Assembly: GCA_023910605.1 (NCBI GenBank)
Contig: JAAVVV010000001.1
Location: 2,842,698-2,906,697, forward strand
DNA length: 64,000 nt
Source of the DNA: Bosea sp. (in: a-proteobacteria)
Lineage (GTDB): Bacteria > Pseudomonadota > Alphaproteobacteria > Rhizobiales > Beijerinckiaceae
Direction: 5' to 3'
Position numbers and translations under genes: made by a program
Notes under the pieces: model-generated
What the model saw: the letters and a program-made list of their open reading frames with translations, nothing else
Told to the model about the DNA's origin: nothing
The model's database searches: none
Part shown: one piece after another, positions 28,361-38,065 of the stretch
Layout of the letters: each line of letters begins with the position of its first letter
How positions within the stretch are numbered: position 1 is the first letter of the stretch

Positions 28361-29192
28361 TGGATACGCCCCCCCTCCTCAGGGTCGAGCATCTCACCAT
28401 GCGCTTTGGCGGCCTCGTGGCCGTCAACGACCTGTCCTTCGATGTCCACAAGGGCGACATCACCGCCCTGATCGGCCCCAATGGCGCTGGCAAGACCACG
28501 GTGTTCAACTGCATCACGGGCTTTTACAAGCCGACCGAAGGCATGATGACGCTCAGCTTCGACGATGGGCGGCAACTGCTGCTGGAGCGCCTGCCCGATT
28601 TCAGGATCGCGGCGGAAGCCCGCGTGGCCCGCACCTTCCAGAACATCCGCCTGTTCACCGGCATGACCGTGCTGGAGAACCTGCTTGTCGCGCAGCACAA
28701 TGTCCTGATGAAGGCCTCCGGCTATACCATTCTGGGCCTGCTCGGGATCGGCGGCTACAAGGCCGCCTCCCGCGCTTCGATCGAAAAGGCGAAGTACTGG
28801 CTGGACAAGACGCGCCTCACCGAGCGCGCCGACGATCCGGCCGGCGATCTGCCCTATGGCGACCAGCGCCGCCTCGAGATCGCGCGCGCCATGTGCACCG
28901 ATCCGATCCTGCTCTGCCTCGACGAGCCGGCCGCGGGCCTCAACCCGCGCGAAAGCCTTGAGCTGAACAACCTCCTTCGCTCGATCCGCAAGGATGACGG
29001 CGTCTCGATCCTGCTGATCGAGCATGACATGAGCGTCGTGATGGAAATCTCCGACCATGTCGTGGTGCTCGACTACGGCACCAAGATTTCCGACGGGACG
29101 CCTGCCCATGTGCAGAACGACCCGAAGGTCATCGCCGCGTATCTCGGCGTCGAGGATGAAGAGGTCGAGGCCGTGGAAGCCGAGGTGGGCCT

Positions 29193-29196
<4 letters not shown>
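28360..29196 (+). CDS. livG: ABC transporter ATP-binding protein LivG
   Basis: 278 residues. Walker A GPNGAGKTT, signature region LPYGDQRRLEIARAM, Walker B LLCLDEPAAGLNP and the switch histidine in LLIEHDMSVV are all intact. The LivG marker NCITGFYKPTEG follows Walker A. The helical insert (about 95-150) is longer than in E. coli, as usual in this order. It hydrolyses ATP on the cytoplasmic face with LivF. The start overlaps livM by one base, and the stop overlaps the GTG start of livF, so translation is coupled along the operon. Confidence 0.93.
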
Positions 29197-29962
<766 letters not shown>

Positions 29963-29963
<1 letters not shown>

Positions 29964-30040
29964 TGACGCGCACCGCAACAACACCGCAGCGCCCGCGCAG
30001 CAAGGCAGGCGCGTCCAGCGGCAGCAAAGGAGCCGAGTGA
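29963..30040 (+). CDS. 25-residue basic micro-ORF bridging livF and the DUF6867 gene
   Basis: MTRTATTPQRPRSKAGASSG and five more residues (SKGAE). Its ATG overlaps the livF stop (TGATG) and its TGA overlaps the next gene's ATG in the same way. This exact tiling of the gap suggests a translated coupling peptide that carries ribosomes across 73 bases between livF and the membrane-protein gene. It is rich in Arg, Lys, Ser and Thr and has no recognisable domain. It could also be a decayed C-terminal tail of LivF. Whether the peptide is stable is unknown. Confidence 0.5.
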
Positions 30041-30390
30041 TGCAGGGCATCCTTTATGAGGAACAGTCTGTCTGGCTGTTCGCGCTCGTCACCCTGATCA
30101 TCGGCGGCTGGACGGCCTGGATGACGGGCCGCGCCATCGCGCTGACCTGGCGTCCGCTCTGGCAACTGCCGCTCTACATCCTCGTCCTCGGGTTGTTCGT
30201 CAGGTTCATCCACTTTGCGCTGTTCCACGGCACCTTGCTGACGACCTACTACTACATGATCGACACCGCCTTTCTGGTTGTCTTCGCGCTGGCGGGCTAT
30301 CGCTACACCCGCACCACGCAGATGACGACGCAGTATCGCTGGCTTTACGAGCGCAAGGGTCCCTTCAACTGGTCCCCACGCGGCGGCTGA
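30040..30390 (+). CDS. DUF6867-type small membrane protein
   Basis: 116 residues from MQGILYEEQSVWLFALVTLI. Three to four membrane segments can be seen (about 12-33, 43-62, 75-95), followed by a basic tail RYTRTTQMTTQYRWLYERKG ending in FNWSPRGG. Proteins of this kind are regularly encoded at the end of liv operons in this order. The function is unknown; placement between the ATPase and binding-protein genes suggests an accessory to the transporter. The start overlaps the micro-ORF stop. Confidence 0.8.
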   Translation: MQGILYEEQSVWLFALVTLIIGGWTAWMTGRAIALTWRPLWQLPLYILVLGLFVRFIHFALFHGTLLTTYYYMIDTAFLVVFALAGYRYTRTTQMTTQYRWLYERKGPFNWSPRGG

Positions 30391-30566
30391 GGCAGAACGC
30401 AACGGCAGGTCGGGCCGGAACCAGAAAAAGGTTCACATTGCACGAGCTTGACGGGTGACATCCCCATGAAAACGCGCAAGACTGCGGCTCACGGTGGTTT
30501 CACGCGCCGGGACGGGCCACGCCTCATGGCGAGCGGACCGTGTCAAAAACGAGGGAGAAGGTATCC

Positions 30567-31682
30567 ATGAAGAAGACCATGTTGAGCGGCATTGCACTTG
30601 GTGCGATGATCGCGTTTTCCGGTGCCGCGCAGGCGCAGATCAAGATGGGCGTCGCAGGCCCCATCACCGGCCCCAACGCCGCCTTCGGCGCACAGCTCAA
30701 GAACGGCACCGAACAGGCCGTCGAAGACATCAACGCCGCTGGCGGCATCCTTGGCCAGCGCATCACGCTCTCCATCGGAGACGATCGCTCGGACCCGAAG
30801 GAAGGCGTCTCGGTCGCCAACAAGTTCTCCGCTGACGGCATCAAGTTCGTCGTCGGGCACTTCAACTCCGGCGTCGTCATGCCGGCCTCGGAAGTCTACG
30901 CCGAGAACGGCATCCTGATGATCTCGCCCTCGGCGACCAACCCGCGCATCACCGAGCGTGGTCTTTGGAATGCGTTCCGCACCTGCGGCCGTGACGACCA
31001 GCAGGGCGCGGTGGCTGCCGACTTCATCGCGAAGAATCTGAAGGGCAAGAAGATCGCCGTCGCCCATGACAAGACCACCTATGGTCAGGGCCTTGCCGAC
31101 GAAACCCGCAAGGCGATGCGCGCGGCTGGCGTCAACGACGTGCTCTATGAAGGCGTGAACGCCGGCGAGAAGGATTTCTCGGCGCTCGTCTCCAAGATCA
31201 AGGCCTCCGGCGCGGACGTGCTGTACTGGGGCGGCCTGCACACCGAAGGCGGTCTGATCGTGCGGCAGATGCGCGACCAGGGCCTCAAGACCATCATGAT
31301 GTCGGGCGACGGCATCACCTCCGACGAGTTCGCCGCGATCGGCGGTCCTGGTGTCGAAGGCACGCTGATGACCTTCCCGCCCGATCCGCGCAAGCGCCCG
31401 GAAGCGGCGGCCGTGGTGAAGCGCTTTGAATCCAAGCGTTTCAACCCCGAATCCTACACACTCTACAGCTATGCCGCTGTCGAGGTCATGAAGCAGGCTG
31501 CGGAAGGCGCGAAGTCGCTCGATCCGAAGAAGATGGCCGAGTTCATGAAGACCGGCGCGAAGTTCAAGACCGTGATCGGCGAACTCTCCTTCGACAAGAA
31601 GGGTGACATCACCCGTCCGGACTACACCATGTACACTTGGAAGAAAGGCGCTGACGGCAAGATCACTTACATCGAGAATTGA
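30567..31682 (+). CDS. Periplasmic branched-chain amino acid-type substrate-binding protein
   Basis: 371 residues. Start MKKTMLSGIALGAMIAFSG, preceded by gagggagaagg; a signal peptide ends near AQA (about 23-25). The mature part starts with IKMGVAGPITGPNAAFGAQL, the type-I periplasmic binding fold of LivJ/LivK. ISPSATNPRITERG and DKTTYGQGLADE are family landmarks. It delivers the solute to LivHM. It is separated from the DUF6867 gene by 176 bases and probably has its own promoter, as abundant binding proteins often do. An intrinsic terminator follows. Confidence 0.93.
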   Translation: MKKTMLSGIALGAMIAFSGAAQAQIKMGVAGPITGPNAAFGAQLKNGTEQAVEDINAAGGILGQRITLSIGDDRSDPKEGVSVANKFSADGIKFVVGHFNSGVVMPASEVYAENGILMISPSATNPRITERGLWNAFRTCGRDDQQGAVAADFIAKNLKGKKIAVAHDKTTYGQGLADETRKAMRAAGVNDVLYEGVNAGEKDFSALVSKIKASGADVLYWGGLHTEGGLIVRQMRDQGLKTIMMSGDGITSDEFAAIGGPGVEGTLMTFPPDPRKRPEAAAVVKRFESKRFNPESYTLYSYAAVEVMKQAAEGAKSLDPKKMAEFMKTGAKFKTVIGELSFDKKGDITRPDYTMYTWKKGADGKITYIEN

Positions 31683-31727
31683 TCGCCGGAGGCTTGGCCC
31701 GGGCCATGCGCCCGGGCTCATGGCTTG

Positions 31728-31758
31728 ACCCGCCCGGTTCATTCCGGGCGGGTTTTTT
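31728..31758 (+). terminator. Intrinsic terminator of the liv region
   Basis: Ten-bp stem acccgcccgg (31728-31737) with ccgggcgggt (31744-31753), a 6-base loop and a run of six T (31753-31758). It is a textbook Rho-independent terminator 45 bases after the binding-protein stop. Confidence 0.9.
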
Positions 31759-31970
31759 CATGGCCTGATCCGGTTCAGCCGCGGGCAGCGCCGATCACGC
31801 GGCACATGGCGCCGCGCACCATGTCGGGGCTGGCCGTGAGCGCCAGCGCATTTGGTTCGGATCAATCATCACCTTTCAAGGTGTCGGCTAATCGCATTTG
31901 CTACGGACATCACTGCAAGGCTTGACCGGAGCCGCAAGCCGCAACCAAGGGTCAGGAACCGGAGCAGCGC

Positions 31971-32705
31971 TTATCCCAGCGTGGCGAGCTGCGGGAAGGT
32001 TTCCAGCAGCCAGAACGCCGTGCGCTCCATTCCGCCCGTGAGGAATGCCACGCCTGTCACCACCAGCAGCCCGCCCATGGCGAGTTCGATCTTGCGGAAA
32101 TGGGGCTTCACGCCCGCCATCGCCCCGATGAAGCGCTCGATGCCGAAGGCGGCGATGATGAAGGGGATGCCAAGCCCCAGCGAATAGACCGCCAACAGCG
32201 ACATGCCGCGATACAAGGTCTCGGTGGAGCCGGCCACGGCCAGGATCGCGGCAAGGATCGGGCCGATGCAGGGCGTCCAGCCGAAGGCGAAGGCAAGGCC
32301 CATGAGATAGGCCCCGCCCGGCCCGGCCGGTGTCGCGACATCGAGCCGCTTTTCCCGGTAGAGCATTGCAAGGCGGAACACTCCGAGGAAATGCAGACCC
32401 ATGACGATGATGGCGGCGCCGGCGGCCCATGACAGCGCCCACATGTAATCGCGCAGCACCTGGCCCAGCGCGCTGGCCGTGGCGCCCAGCAGCACGAAGA
32501 CAGTGCTGAAGCCCGCGACGAAGGAGAACGCAGCCAACATCACGTCACGGCGGGCCGCGATGCGGTTCGCGCCCTCCTCCCGCATCTCCTCGACAGTGGT
32601 GCCCGCCAGATAGCACAGATAGGGAGGCACGAGCGGCAGCACGCAGGGGCTCAGGAACGAGAGCACGCCCGCGATCAGCGCCGCAAGAAAACCGACATCA
32701 GCCAT
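31971..32705 (-). CDS. ccdA: Cytochrome c biogenesis protein CcdA
   Basis: 244 residues, MADVGFLAALIAGVLSFLSP. Six membrane helices, with the reactive cysteines in SPCVLPLVPPYL and GWTPCIGPIL. CcdA moves reducing power from cytoplasmic thioredoxin to periplasmic thiol partners needed for haem attachment to c-type cytochromes. The protein is the short DsbD-less form usual in alphaproteobacteria. It stands alone, divergent from cysE. The 212 bases between the liv terminator and its stop hold only a short remnant-like frame. Confidence 0.93.
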   Translation of the reverse strand: MADVGFLAALIAGVLSFLSPCVLPLVPPYLCYLAGTTVEEMREEGANRIAARRDVMLAAFSFVAGFSTVFVLLGATASALGQVLRDYMWALSWAAGAAIIVMGLHFLGVFRLAMLYREKRLDVATPAGPGGAYLMGLAFAFGWTPCIGPILAAILAVAGSTETLYRGMSLLAVYSLGLGIPFIIAAFGIERFIGAMAGVKPHFRKIELAMGGLLVVTGVAFLTGGMERTAFWLLETFPQLATLG

Positions 32706-32880
32706 GCTCGCGCTGATAGCGCGAGTTTGTGGATGAATCCTAGTGCGCTCTCACACAGCGCTTCACGCTTTTGGCCACGATGCTGAGCTCTTCAAGCGCG
32801 CAGGGCCGCTTGCTGTCTGGCCGATGGGGCTGCCCTCATGCTAGATTCGGCCCCGATCGATCCGACATGGACGGGTGAAC

Positions 32881-33717
32881 ATGACAACTCACGGCAATGC
32901 GGCCCATATCGGACGGACCCCAAACCAGGTCGACAACTTCGATCCGGCCTGGGCGCGCTTGCGGCAGGAGGCGCAGCGCGTCGTGGAGACGGAGCCGACG
33001 CTGGCGGGCTTGGTTCTGTCCACCATCATCAACCAGCCTTCGCTCGATGCCGCCATAACCCACCGCGTCGCCGCGCGGCTCGGCCATCCTGTCGTCCCGG
33101 CCGATCTCATCGCCCAGAGTTTCGACGAGGCGCTGGCCGCCGATCCCGGCATCCGCGAGGCGTTCCGCGCCGACATGGTGGCTGTGGTGGATCGTGATCC
33201 GGCCTGCACCCGGCTGGTCGAGCCTGTGCTCTACTTCAAGGGCTTCCATGCCATCCAGACGCACCGGCTCGCCCACTGGCTCTGGAGCCGCGGCCGCGTC
33301 GACCTTGCGCTCTACCTGCAGAGCCGATCCTCCGAGGTGTTCCAGACCGACATCCATCCTGCCGCCCGCATCGGCCGCGGCGTCTTCCTCGATCACGCCA
33401 CCGGGCTGGTCGTGGGCTCCACCGCCATCATCGGCGACAATGTCTCGATGCTGCAGGACGTGACCCTGGGCGGCACCGGCAAGGAGAAAGGCGACCGGCA
33501 CCCCAAGGTCCGGTCGGGCGTGCTGATCGGCGCCGGCGCAAAGATCCTGGGCAACATCGAGGTCGGCGAGTGCGCGCGCGTGGCTGCTGGTTCCGTCGTG
33601 CTGGCGAACGTGCCGCGCAACAGCACTGTGGCCGGCGTTCCGGCCCGCGTGGTCGGCGAGGCCGGCTGCGCCGAGCCTGCCAGGGCCATGGACCAATTGC
33701 TCGCTGATCTGGGCTGA
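32881..33717 (+). CDS. cysE: Serine O-acetyltransferase CysE
   Basis: 278 residues from MTTHGNAAHIG; a GTG two codons earlier is an alternative. The N-terminal helical domain (FDPAWARLRQEAQRVVETEP) is followed by the left-handed beta-helix: KGFHAIQTHRLAHWLW, DIHPAARIGRGVFLDHATGLVVG (part: HPAARIGRGVFLDHATG) and GVLIGAGAKILGNIEVG. The catalytic Asp/His are in the LDHATG segment. It makes O-acetylserine from serine and acetyl-CoA for cysteine synthesis and is normally feedback-inhibited by cysteine through its C-terminal tail. It is followed after 107 bases by the DUF3126 gene, a pairing I recall from related genomes. Confidence 0.95.
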   Translation: MTTHGNAAHIGRTPNQVDNFDPAWARLRQEAQRVVETEPTLAGLVLSTIINQPSLDAAITHRVAARLGHPVVPADLIAQSFDEALAADPGIREAFRADMVAVVDRDPACTRLVEPVLYFKGFHAIQTHRLAHWLWSRGRVDLALYLQSRSSEVFQTDIHPAARIGRGVFLDHATGLVVGSTAIIGDNVSMLQDVTLGGTGKEKGDRHPKVRSGVLIGAGAKILGNIEVGECARVAAGSVVLANVPRNSTVAGVPARVVGEAGCAEPARAMDQLLADLG

Positions 33718-33824
33718 ACCCGGGCCTCGCGCTTTCCAAAGGGCTATCTTGCCTTGCCCTAGCGCGCCTGCCATGGCATCGCTCAGCTCTGAATCGACCC
33801 CTCCTCCATCGCTGGATTTGACCC

Positions 33825-34037
33825 GTGGACAAGACCGAACTCGCCAAGCTGGAGCGCTTCTTGCGCCGCACCTTCTCGAACCACGGCATTGCCGTGAAGG
33901 CACGCCCCAAGAAGAACGATTCCGCCGAGGTCTATATCGGCGACGAATACATCGGCATCCTGCATGTCGATGACGAGGACGGCGACCGCTCGTTCAACTT
34001 CACCATGGCAATCCTCGACGTCGATCTCGAGGACTGA
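33825..34037 (+). CDS. DUF3126-family protein
   Basis: 70 residues from a GTG start, MDKTELAKLERFLRRTF. The acidic C-terminal part with EVYIGDEYIGILHVDDEDGD and FNFTMAILDVDLED is characteristic of this small conserved alphaproteobacterial family. It has no signal peptide or membrane segment and is probably cytoplasmic. Function unknown. Confidence 0.88.
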   Translation: MDKTELAKLERFLRRTFSNHGIAVKARPKKNDSAEVYIGDEYIGILHVDDEDGDRSFNFTMAILDVDLED

Positions 34038-34052
34038 TCGAGCGCCTTGCCC

Positions 34053-34718
34053 TCACTCGGGCCGGCGGAAGCCGTCGACCAGTTGCTTCACCGCATCCGA
34101 AAGCGCGCGCCACTCCGCCAGCGCCTCGCGCGGGAAGCGCAGCCTTATGTCGATGCCGGTATGCTTGATCACGGCGCGGCAGCCCTCGTCGAAACCGATG
34201 CGGGCGAGATCCGCCGTGCAGCGGGCGAAGAACTCCGCGCCATCAGGCAGTGACATGTAGAGCTCCTCGCTCTCGAAGGGTGAACCCTTCTTGAAGTTCC
34301 GCACCACGAGCCCGCCCGGATTGGACCATGCGCCGGGCGTGAGGAACCGCGCCAGTGTGGCGAATTGGGCCGCCGGATCCGTTGAGGCGTCGGAAGGTCC
34401 CAGCGTGATATGGACCTGCGCCACCTCCTCCGCCGTCGCGGCGAGCAGTCCGGGCCACGTCACGCGCAGGCGCGTCATGCCCACCTCGCGCCCCATGTCG
34501 GCGGTGCGCGGTCCCTTGTAGTTCGAGGGGATCACGAGCCGCTCGCCGCCGATCCGCATGTCGAGCAGTTGGGGCGGCTGCGCGGGCCTGTTGATCCACC
34601 ACAGCCCGGCAGCGAGGCAGCCGCCGGCCATCAGCAGCAGCAGCGCGACAAAGGTCCAGATCATGCCATCGGCGCGCGGCACGGGCCGAACCGGGACAGC
34701 CTTTCGGCTGCGCGTCAT
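34053..34718 (-). CDS. Single-pass membrane protein of unknown function
   Basis: 221 residues from MTRSRKAVPVRPVPRADG; an ATG at 34763 would add 15 residues. A basic cytoplasmic leader is followed by one membrane segment (about IWTFVALLLLMAGGCLAAGL) and a soluble, probably periplasmic domain of about 170 residues. It includes ERLVIPSNYKGPRTADMG and YMSLPDGAEFFARC, with two cysteines (FARCTADL, EGCRAVI) that could form a disulfide. I do not recognise the family. The divergent promoter region contains a perfect CtrA box. Confidence 0.75.
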   Translation of the reverse strand: MTRSRKAVPVRPVPRADGMIWTFVALLLLMAGGCLAAGLWWINRPAQPPQLLDMRIGGERLVIPSNYKGPRTADMGREVGMTRLRVTWPGLLAATAEEVAQVHITLGPSDASTDPAAQFATLARFLTPGAWSNPGGLVVRNFKKGSPFESEELYMSLPDGAEFFARCTADLARIGFDEGCRAVIKHTGIDIRLRFPREALAEWRALSDAVKQLVDGFRRPE

Positions 34719-34831
34719 GTTTGCGGCGGCGCGGCCGCTGCTGATGATCTGGTATGCCGTCATGGTCAGGCCGTAAGCGGGATTGCGCAGGAAGGCGCGG
34801 CTGCGCCGTTAATCATGTCAGCATGAAGCGC

Positions 34832-34846
34832 TTAACGCCTGCTTAA
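34832..34846. promoter_or_regulatory. CtrA-type box between divergent hypothetical genes
   Basis: Perfect TTAA-N7-TTAA (34832-34835, spacer cgcctgc, 34843-34846). It lies 56 bases before the DUF6949 start and 114 bases before the membrane-protein start on the other strand, so it could control either. Confidence 0.6.
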
Positions 34847-34901
34847 GGATGGCGGATAACGGATCATTAACGATGGCGCGGATGAAAAAGGGGCGCTGAG
34901 A

Positions 34902-35231
34902 GTGCAGCTCGATCCCGAATCCATTCAGGCTTTCCAGGCCCTCTTCATCGGCTTCGCGTTCGCGGGCCTCGTAGCGAGCGCCTTCGAGCTGTTCACCCAG
35001 CGCAAGGCCAGCTTCACCCTGCTGCAGACCGGCGGCATGCTGGCGATGGCCAGCGTCCCGGTTGTCGTCTTCTCCGCGCCGTTCATCATCCTGCGCAACA
35101 CGGTTCTCGGCAGCGCCATCGAAGGCAGGCCCTTCCCCTTTGTGATGATCGCCACCATCATCGCCGGCTTCTGGAGCCTGGCATGCGGCCAGGTCGTGCT
35201 GAAGTTCGCAGCGCCCATCTTCGGCATCTGA
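34902..35231 (+). CDS. DUF6949-type small membrane protein
   Basis: 109 residues from a GTG start, MQLDPESIQAFQALFIGFAF. Three membrane segments: about 14-28, 47-68 and 80-105. QRKASFTLLQTGG forms a basic loop. The size and topology fit a conserved Hyphomicrobiales membrane family of unknown role. A perfect CtrA box lies 56 bases upstream, suggesting cell-cycle-linked or motility-linked expression. Confidence 0.75.
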   Translation: MQLDPESIQAFQALFIGFAFAGLVASAFELFTQRKASFTLLQTGGMLAMASVPVVVFSAPFIILRNTVLGSAIEGRPFPFVMIATIIAGFWSLACGQVVLKFAAPIFGI

Positions 35232-35334
35232 GGCGATATCCTGCAATCCCAGTTACCTGAAACGATAAGCGGACTCAGTTTGCGAGGTCGTTGAATCGGT
35301 TTCGCAGGCGCTTCGAGCCAAGGTCCGGCGCCGA

Positions 35335-35889
35335 TCAGCCCAGCGAGCGCAGGAACCCGGCAAAGCGCATCAACCCCTCCGGCCAGGGCCCATGCCCCGA
35401 TGCCACGTTGATGTGGCCGGCGTCGCCCGCATCGGAGAACTCCGCGCCCCAGGCTCCCGCCAGCTCCTGCGCCTCGTCCACGGTGCAATAAGGATCGCTC
35501 GTGCTGGCCGCGAGCACGGCCCTGAACGGCAGCTTGGCGCGACTATGCCGGGCGAAGTCGGCGGGCACGGCGGGGATGGCATGCAGCGCCTTCTCCGAAG
35601 CCGGCGCGACCAGGAAGGCCCCGGCCACCTTGCCGTGGCCAAGCCCGGCGGCAGCATGGCCGACAGATGAATTCCCGGCGCTGTGCGCCACCAGAACGAC
35701 AGGGCGGGACGCGGCCTGCACGGCGGCCACGATATTGGCAGCCCAGATCTGCCGGTCAGGCTTGTTCCAGTCCGGCTGGATGATGCGGCGTGCGGTCGAG
35801 AGCTTGCCCTCCCAGCGCGTCTGCCAGTGTTCGGGGCCCGAGCCGCCCCAGCCCGGTATGATGAGAATGTCGACGTCGGAGGTCCGCAT
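35335..35889 (-). CDS. RBBP9/YdeN-type serine hydrolase
   Basis: 184 residues from MRTSDVDILIIPGWGGSGPE. Small alpha/beta hydrolase with likely triad Ser70 (VAHSAGN), Asp132 (STSDPYC) and His159 (DAGHINV). The family motif PGWGGSGPEHWQTRWE is at 12-27. In most relatives the elbow reads HSLG; here it is HSAG. Substrate unknown. It starts 5 bases after the purB stop, so it is very probably co-transcribed as the last gene of rpe-purB-hydrolase. Confidence 0.88.
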   Translation of the reverse strand: MRTSDVDILIIPGWGGSGPEHWQTRWEGKLSTARRIIQPDWNKPDRQIWAANIVAAVQAASRPVVLVAHSAGNSSVGHAAAGLGHGKVAGAFLVAPASEKALHAIPAVPADFARHSRAKLPFRAVLAASTSDPYCTVDEAQELAGAWGAEFSDAGDAGHINVASGHGPWPEGLMRFAGFLRSLG

Positions 35890-35894
35890 CGGCT

Positions 35895-37202
35895 TCAGCC
35901 CTCGCCAAAGACGCGGGCGAAGATCGTGTCGACATGCTTGAAGTGATAGCCCTCGTCGAACATCGCCTCGAGTTCGGCGCGCGACAGCCGCGCGCTGACC
36001 TCTGCATCGGCACTGAGGTTGGTGAGGAAATCCTCGCCATGCTCCCATGTGCGCATCGCGTTGCGCTGCACGAGGCTGTAGCTCTCCTCGCGGCTCGCGC
36101 CGGCCTGCGTCAGCGCCAGCAGCACGCGCTGCGAGTTGTGAAGCCCGCCCAGCCGGTCGAGGTTCCTGCGCATGTTGGCGGGATAGATCAGCAGCTTGTC
36201 GACCACGCCGGTGAGCCGCACCAGCGCGAAATCGAGCGTGATCGTGGCATCGGGGCCGATCATGCGCTCTACCGAGGAGTGCGAGATGTCCCGCTCGTGC
36301 CAGAGCGCGACATTTTCCATGGCGGGAAGCGCCATGCCGCGCACGAGGCGGGCCAGGCCAGTGAGGTTTTCCGTGAGCACAGGGTTGCGCTTGTGCGGCA
36401 TGGCCGACGAGCCCTTCTGCCCGGGGGAGAAATACTCCTCCGCTTCATAGACTTCAGTCCGCTGCAGATGCCTGATCTCGGTGGCAAGACGCTCGACGCA
36501 GGAGGCCACCACGCCCAGTGTGGCGAAGAACATGGCGTGCCGGTCGCGCGGGATCACCTGCGTCGAGATCGGCTCCACCTCAAGGCCCATTTTCGCCGCC
36601 ACATGGGCCTCGACCGCCGGGTCGATGTTGGCGAAGGTGCCGACAGCCCCCGAAATCGCGCAGGTCGCCACCTCTGCCCTCGCCGTCACCAGCCGGGCGC
36701 GGCAGCGCGAGAACTCGGCATAGGCCTGCGCAAGCTTGAGGCCGAATGTCACCGGCTCGGCATGGATGCCGTGGGAGCGGCCGATGGTGGGCGTGAACTT
36801 GTGCTCCATCGCCCGGCGCTTCAAAGCGGCAAGCAGCGCGTCCACATCGGCGATCAGGATGTCCGCCGCGCGCGCCAGTTGCACGGCCAGCGTCGTGTCC
36901 AGCACATCCGACGATGTCATGCCCTGATGCACGAACCGCGCCTCGGACCCGACGATCTCGGCCAGATGGGTCAGGAAGGCGATGACGTCATGCTTGGTGA
37001 CGCGCTCGATCTCGTCGATGCGCGCCACATCGAAGGTCGCATCCTTCGCCTTGGCCCAGATCGTCGCCGCCGCCTCCCTGGGCACCACGCCGAGTTCGGC
37101 CAGCTTGTCGGTGGCGTGGGCCTCGATCTCGAACCAGATGCGGAAGCGCGCCTGCGGCTCCCAGATCGCAACCATGTCCGGGCGGGAATAGCGTGGGATC
37201 AT
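35895..37202 (-). CDS. purB: Adenylosuccinate lyase
   Basis: 435 residues from MIPRYSRPDMVAIWEPQARF; a longer reading to 37415 is not conserved. The signature GSSAMPHKRNP lies at 264-274. TSSDVLDTTLAVQL and GRSHGIHAEP carry catalytic residues including the general-acid histidine (about His144-147). It removes fumarate from SAICAR and adenylosuccinate in purine synthesis. It is the second fumarase-superfamily protein in the window; unlike the lyase at 19.4 kb it has all purB features. Confidence 0.95.
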   Translation of the reverse strand: MIPRYSRPDMVAIWEPQARFRIWFEIEAHATDKLAELGVVPREAAATIWAKAKDATFDVARIDEIERVTKHDVIAFLTHLAEIVGSEARFVHQGMTSSDVLDTTLAVQLARAADILIADVDALLAALKRRAMEHKFTPTIGRSHGIHAEPVTFGLKLAQAYAEFSRCRARLVTARAEVATCAISGAVGTFANIDPAVEAHVAAKMGLEVEPISTQVIPRDRHAMFFATLGVVASCVERLATEIRHLQRTEVYEAEEYFSPGQKGSSAMPHKRNPVLTENLTGLARLVRGMALPAMENVALWHERDISHSSVERMIGPDATITLDFALVRLTGVVDKLLIYPANMRRNLDRLGGLHNSQRVLLALTQAGASREESYSLVQRNAMRTWEHGEDFLTNLSADAEVSARLSRAELEAMFDEGYHFKHVDTIFARVFGEG

Positions 37203-37305
37203 GTGGACCTCATTGAGCGTTCGCAGAACATCGCCGCACCTATGCGGATCCCCTTCCGGGCCCTGCGGGCCGCCGGACATGACACCGCAAAGCAAGCGCG
37301 GCTTC

Positions 37306-37989
37306 TCAAGCCCGTTCCCCCCGCGCGGCTTCAGCCGCATTGCGGATGCCGGCGATGTTTGGGCCATAGGCGCCCTCGCCGCCCTTGAACACGGCGGAGC
37401 CGGCCACGAGCACATTGGCGCCGGCCCTGATGCAGAGGGGCGCCGTCTCGGCCGTGACGCCGCCGTCGATCTCGATGTCGATGGGCCGGCCGCCGATCAG
37501 CGCGCGCAAGCGCTCGACCTTGGGCATCATGCCGGCGATGAAGGACTGACCGCCAAAGCCAGGGTTCACCGTCATCACGAGCACGAGGTCGACCTCGTCG
37601 ATGAGGTGCTCCACCGCGCTCGCAGGTGTCTGCGGCGTCAGCACGATGCCGCTCTTCTTGCCGAGTGAGCGGATCAGCCTGAGCGTGCGGTGGGCGTGCG
37701 GACCCGCCTCGACATGGAAGGAGATGAGGTCCGCGCCAGCCTTGGCGAAGGCCTCGATGAAGGGGTCCACCGGCTCGATCATCAGGTGCACGTCGAGGAG
37801 CTTATTCGTGTGCGGCCGGATCGCCTTCAGCACGTCGGGGCCGAAGCTGATGTTCGGCACGAAACGCCCGTCCATCACGTCGCAATGGATCCAGTCCGCT
37901 CCGGCCCGGTCTATGGCTGCGACCTCGGCGCCGAGGCGCGCGAAATCGGCGGACAGGATCGATGGCGAAATGATGAGCGGACGCGTCAT
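37306..37989 (-). CDS. rpe: Ribulose-phosphate 3-epimerase
   Basis: 227 residues, MTRPLIISPSILSADFARLG. TIM-barrel metalloenzyme with DWIHCDVMDGRFVPNISFGP (His and Asp metal ligands), HLMIEPVDPF, VMTVNPGFGGQ and EIDGGV. It interconverts ribulose-5-phosphate and xylulose-5-phosphate in the pentose phosphate or Calvin pathway. It is upstream of purB with a 103-base gap and probably leads that transcript. Confidence 0.95.
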   Translation of the reverse strand: MTRPLIISPSILSADFARLGAEVAAIDRAGADWIHCDVMDGRFVPNISFGPDVLKAIRPHTNKLLDVHLMIEPVDPFIEAFAKAGADLISFHVEAGPHAHRTLRLIRSLGKKSGIVLTPQTPASAVEHLIDEVDLVLVMTVNPGFGGQSFIAGMMPKVERLRALIGGRPIDIEIDGGVTAETAPLCIRAGANVLVAGSAVFKGGEGAYGPNIAGIRNAAEAARGERA

Positions 37990-38065
37990 GGGGGCGGGTT
38001 AGCACCCCGCCGCCCGCCGGGCAATCGCGGCGCGCACGCTGTCCCCATCGCGCGCGCCGCGCCGC

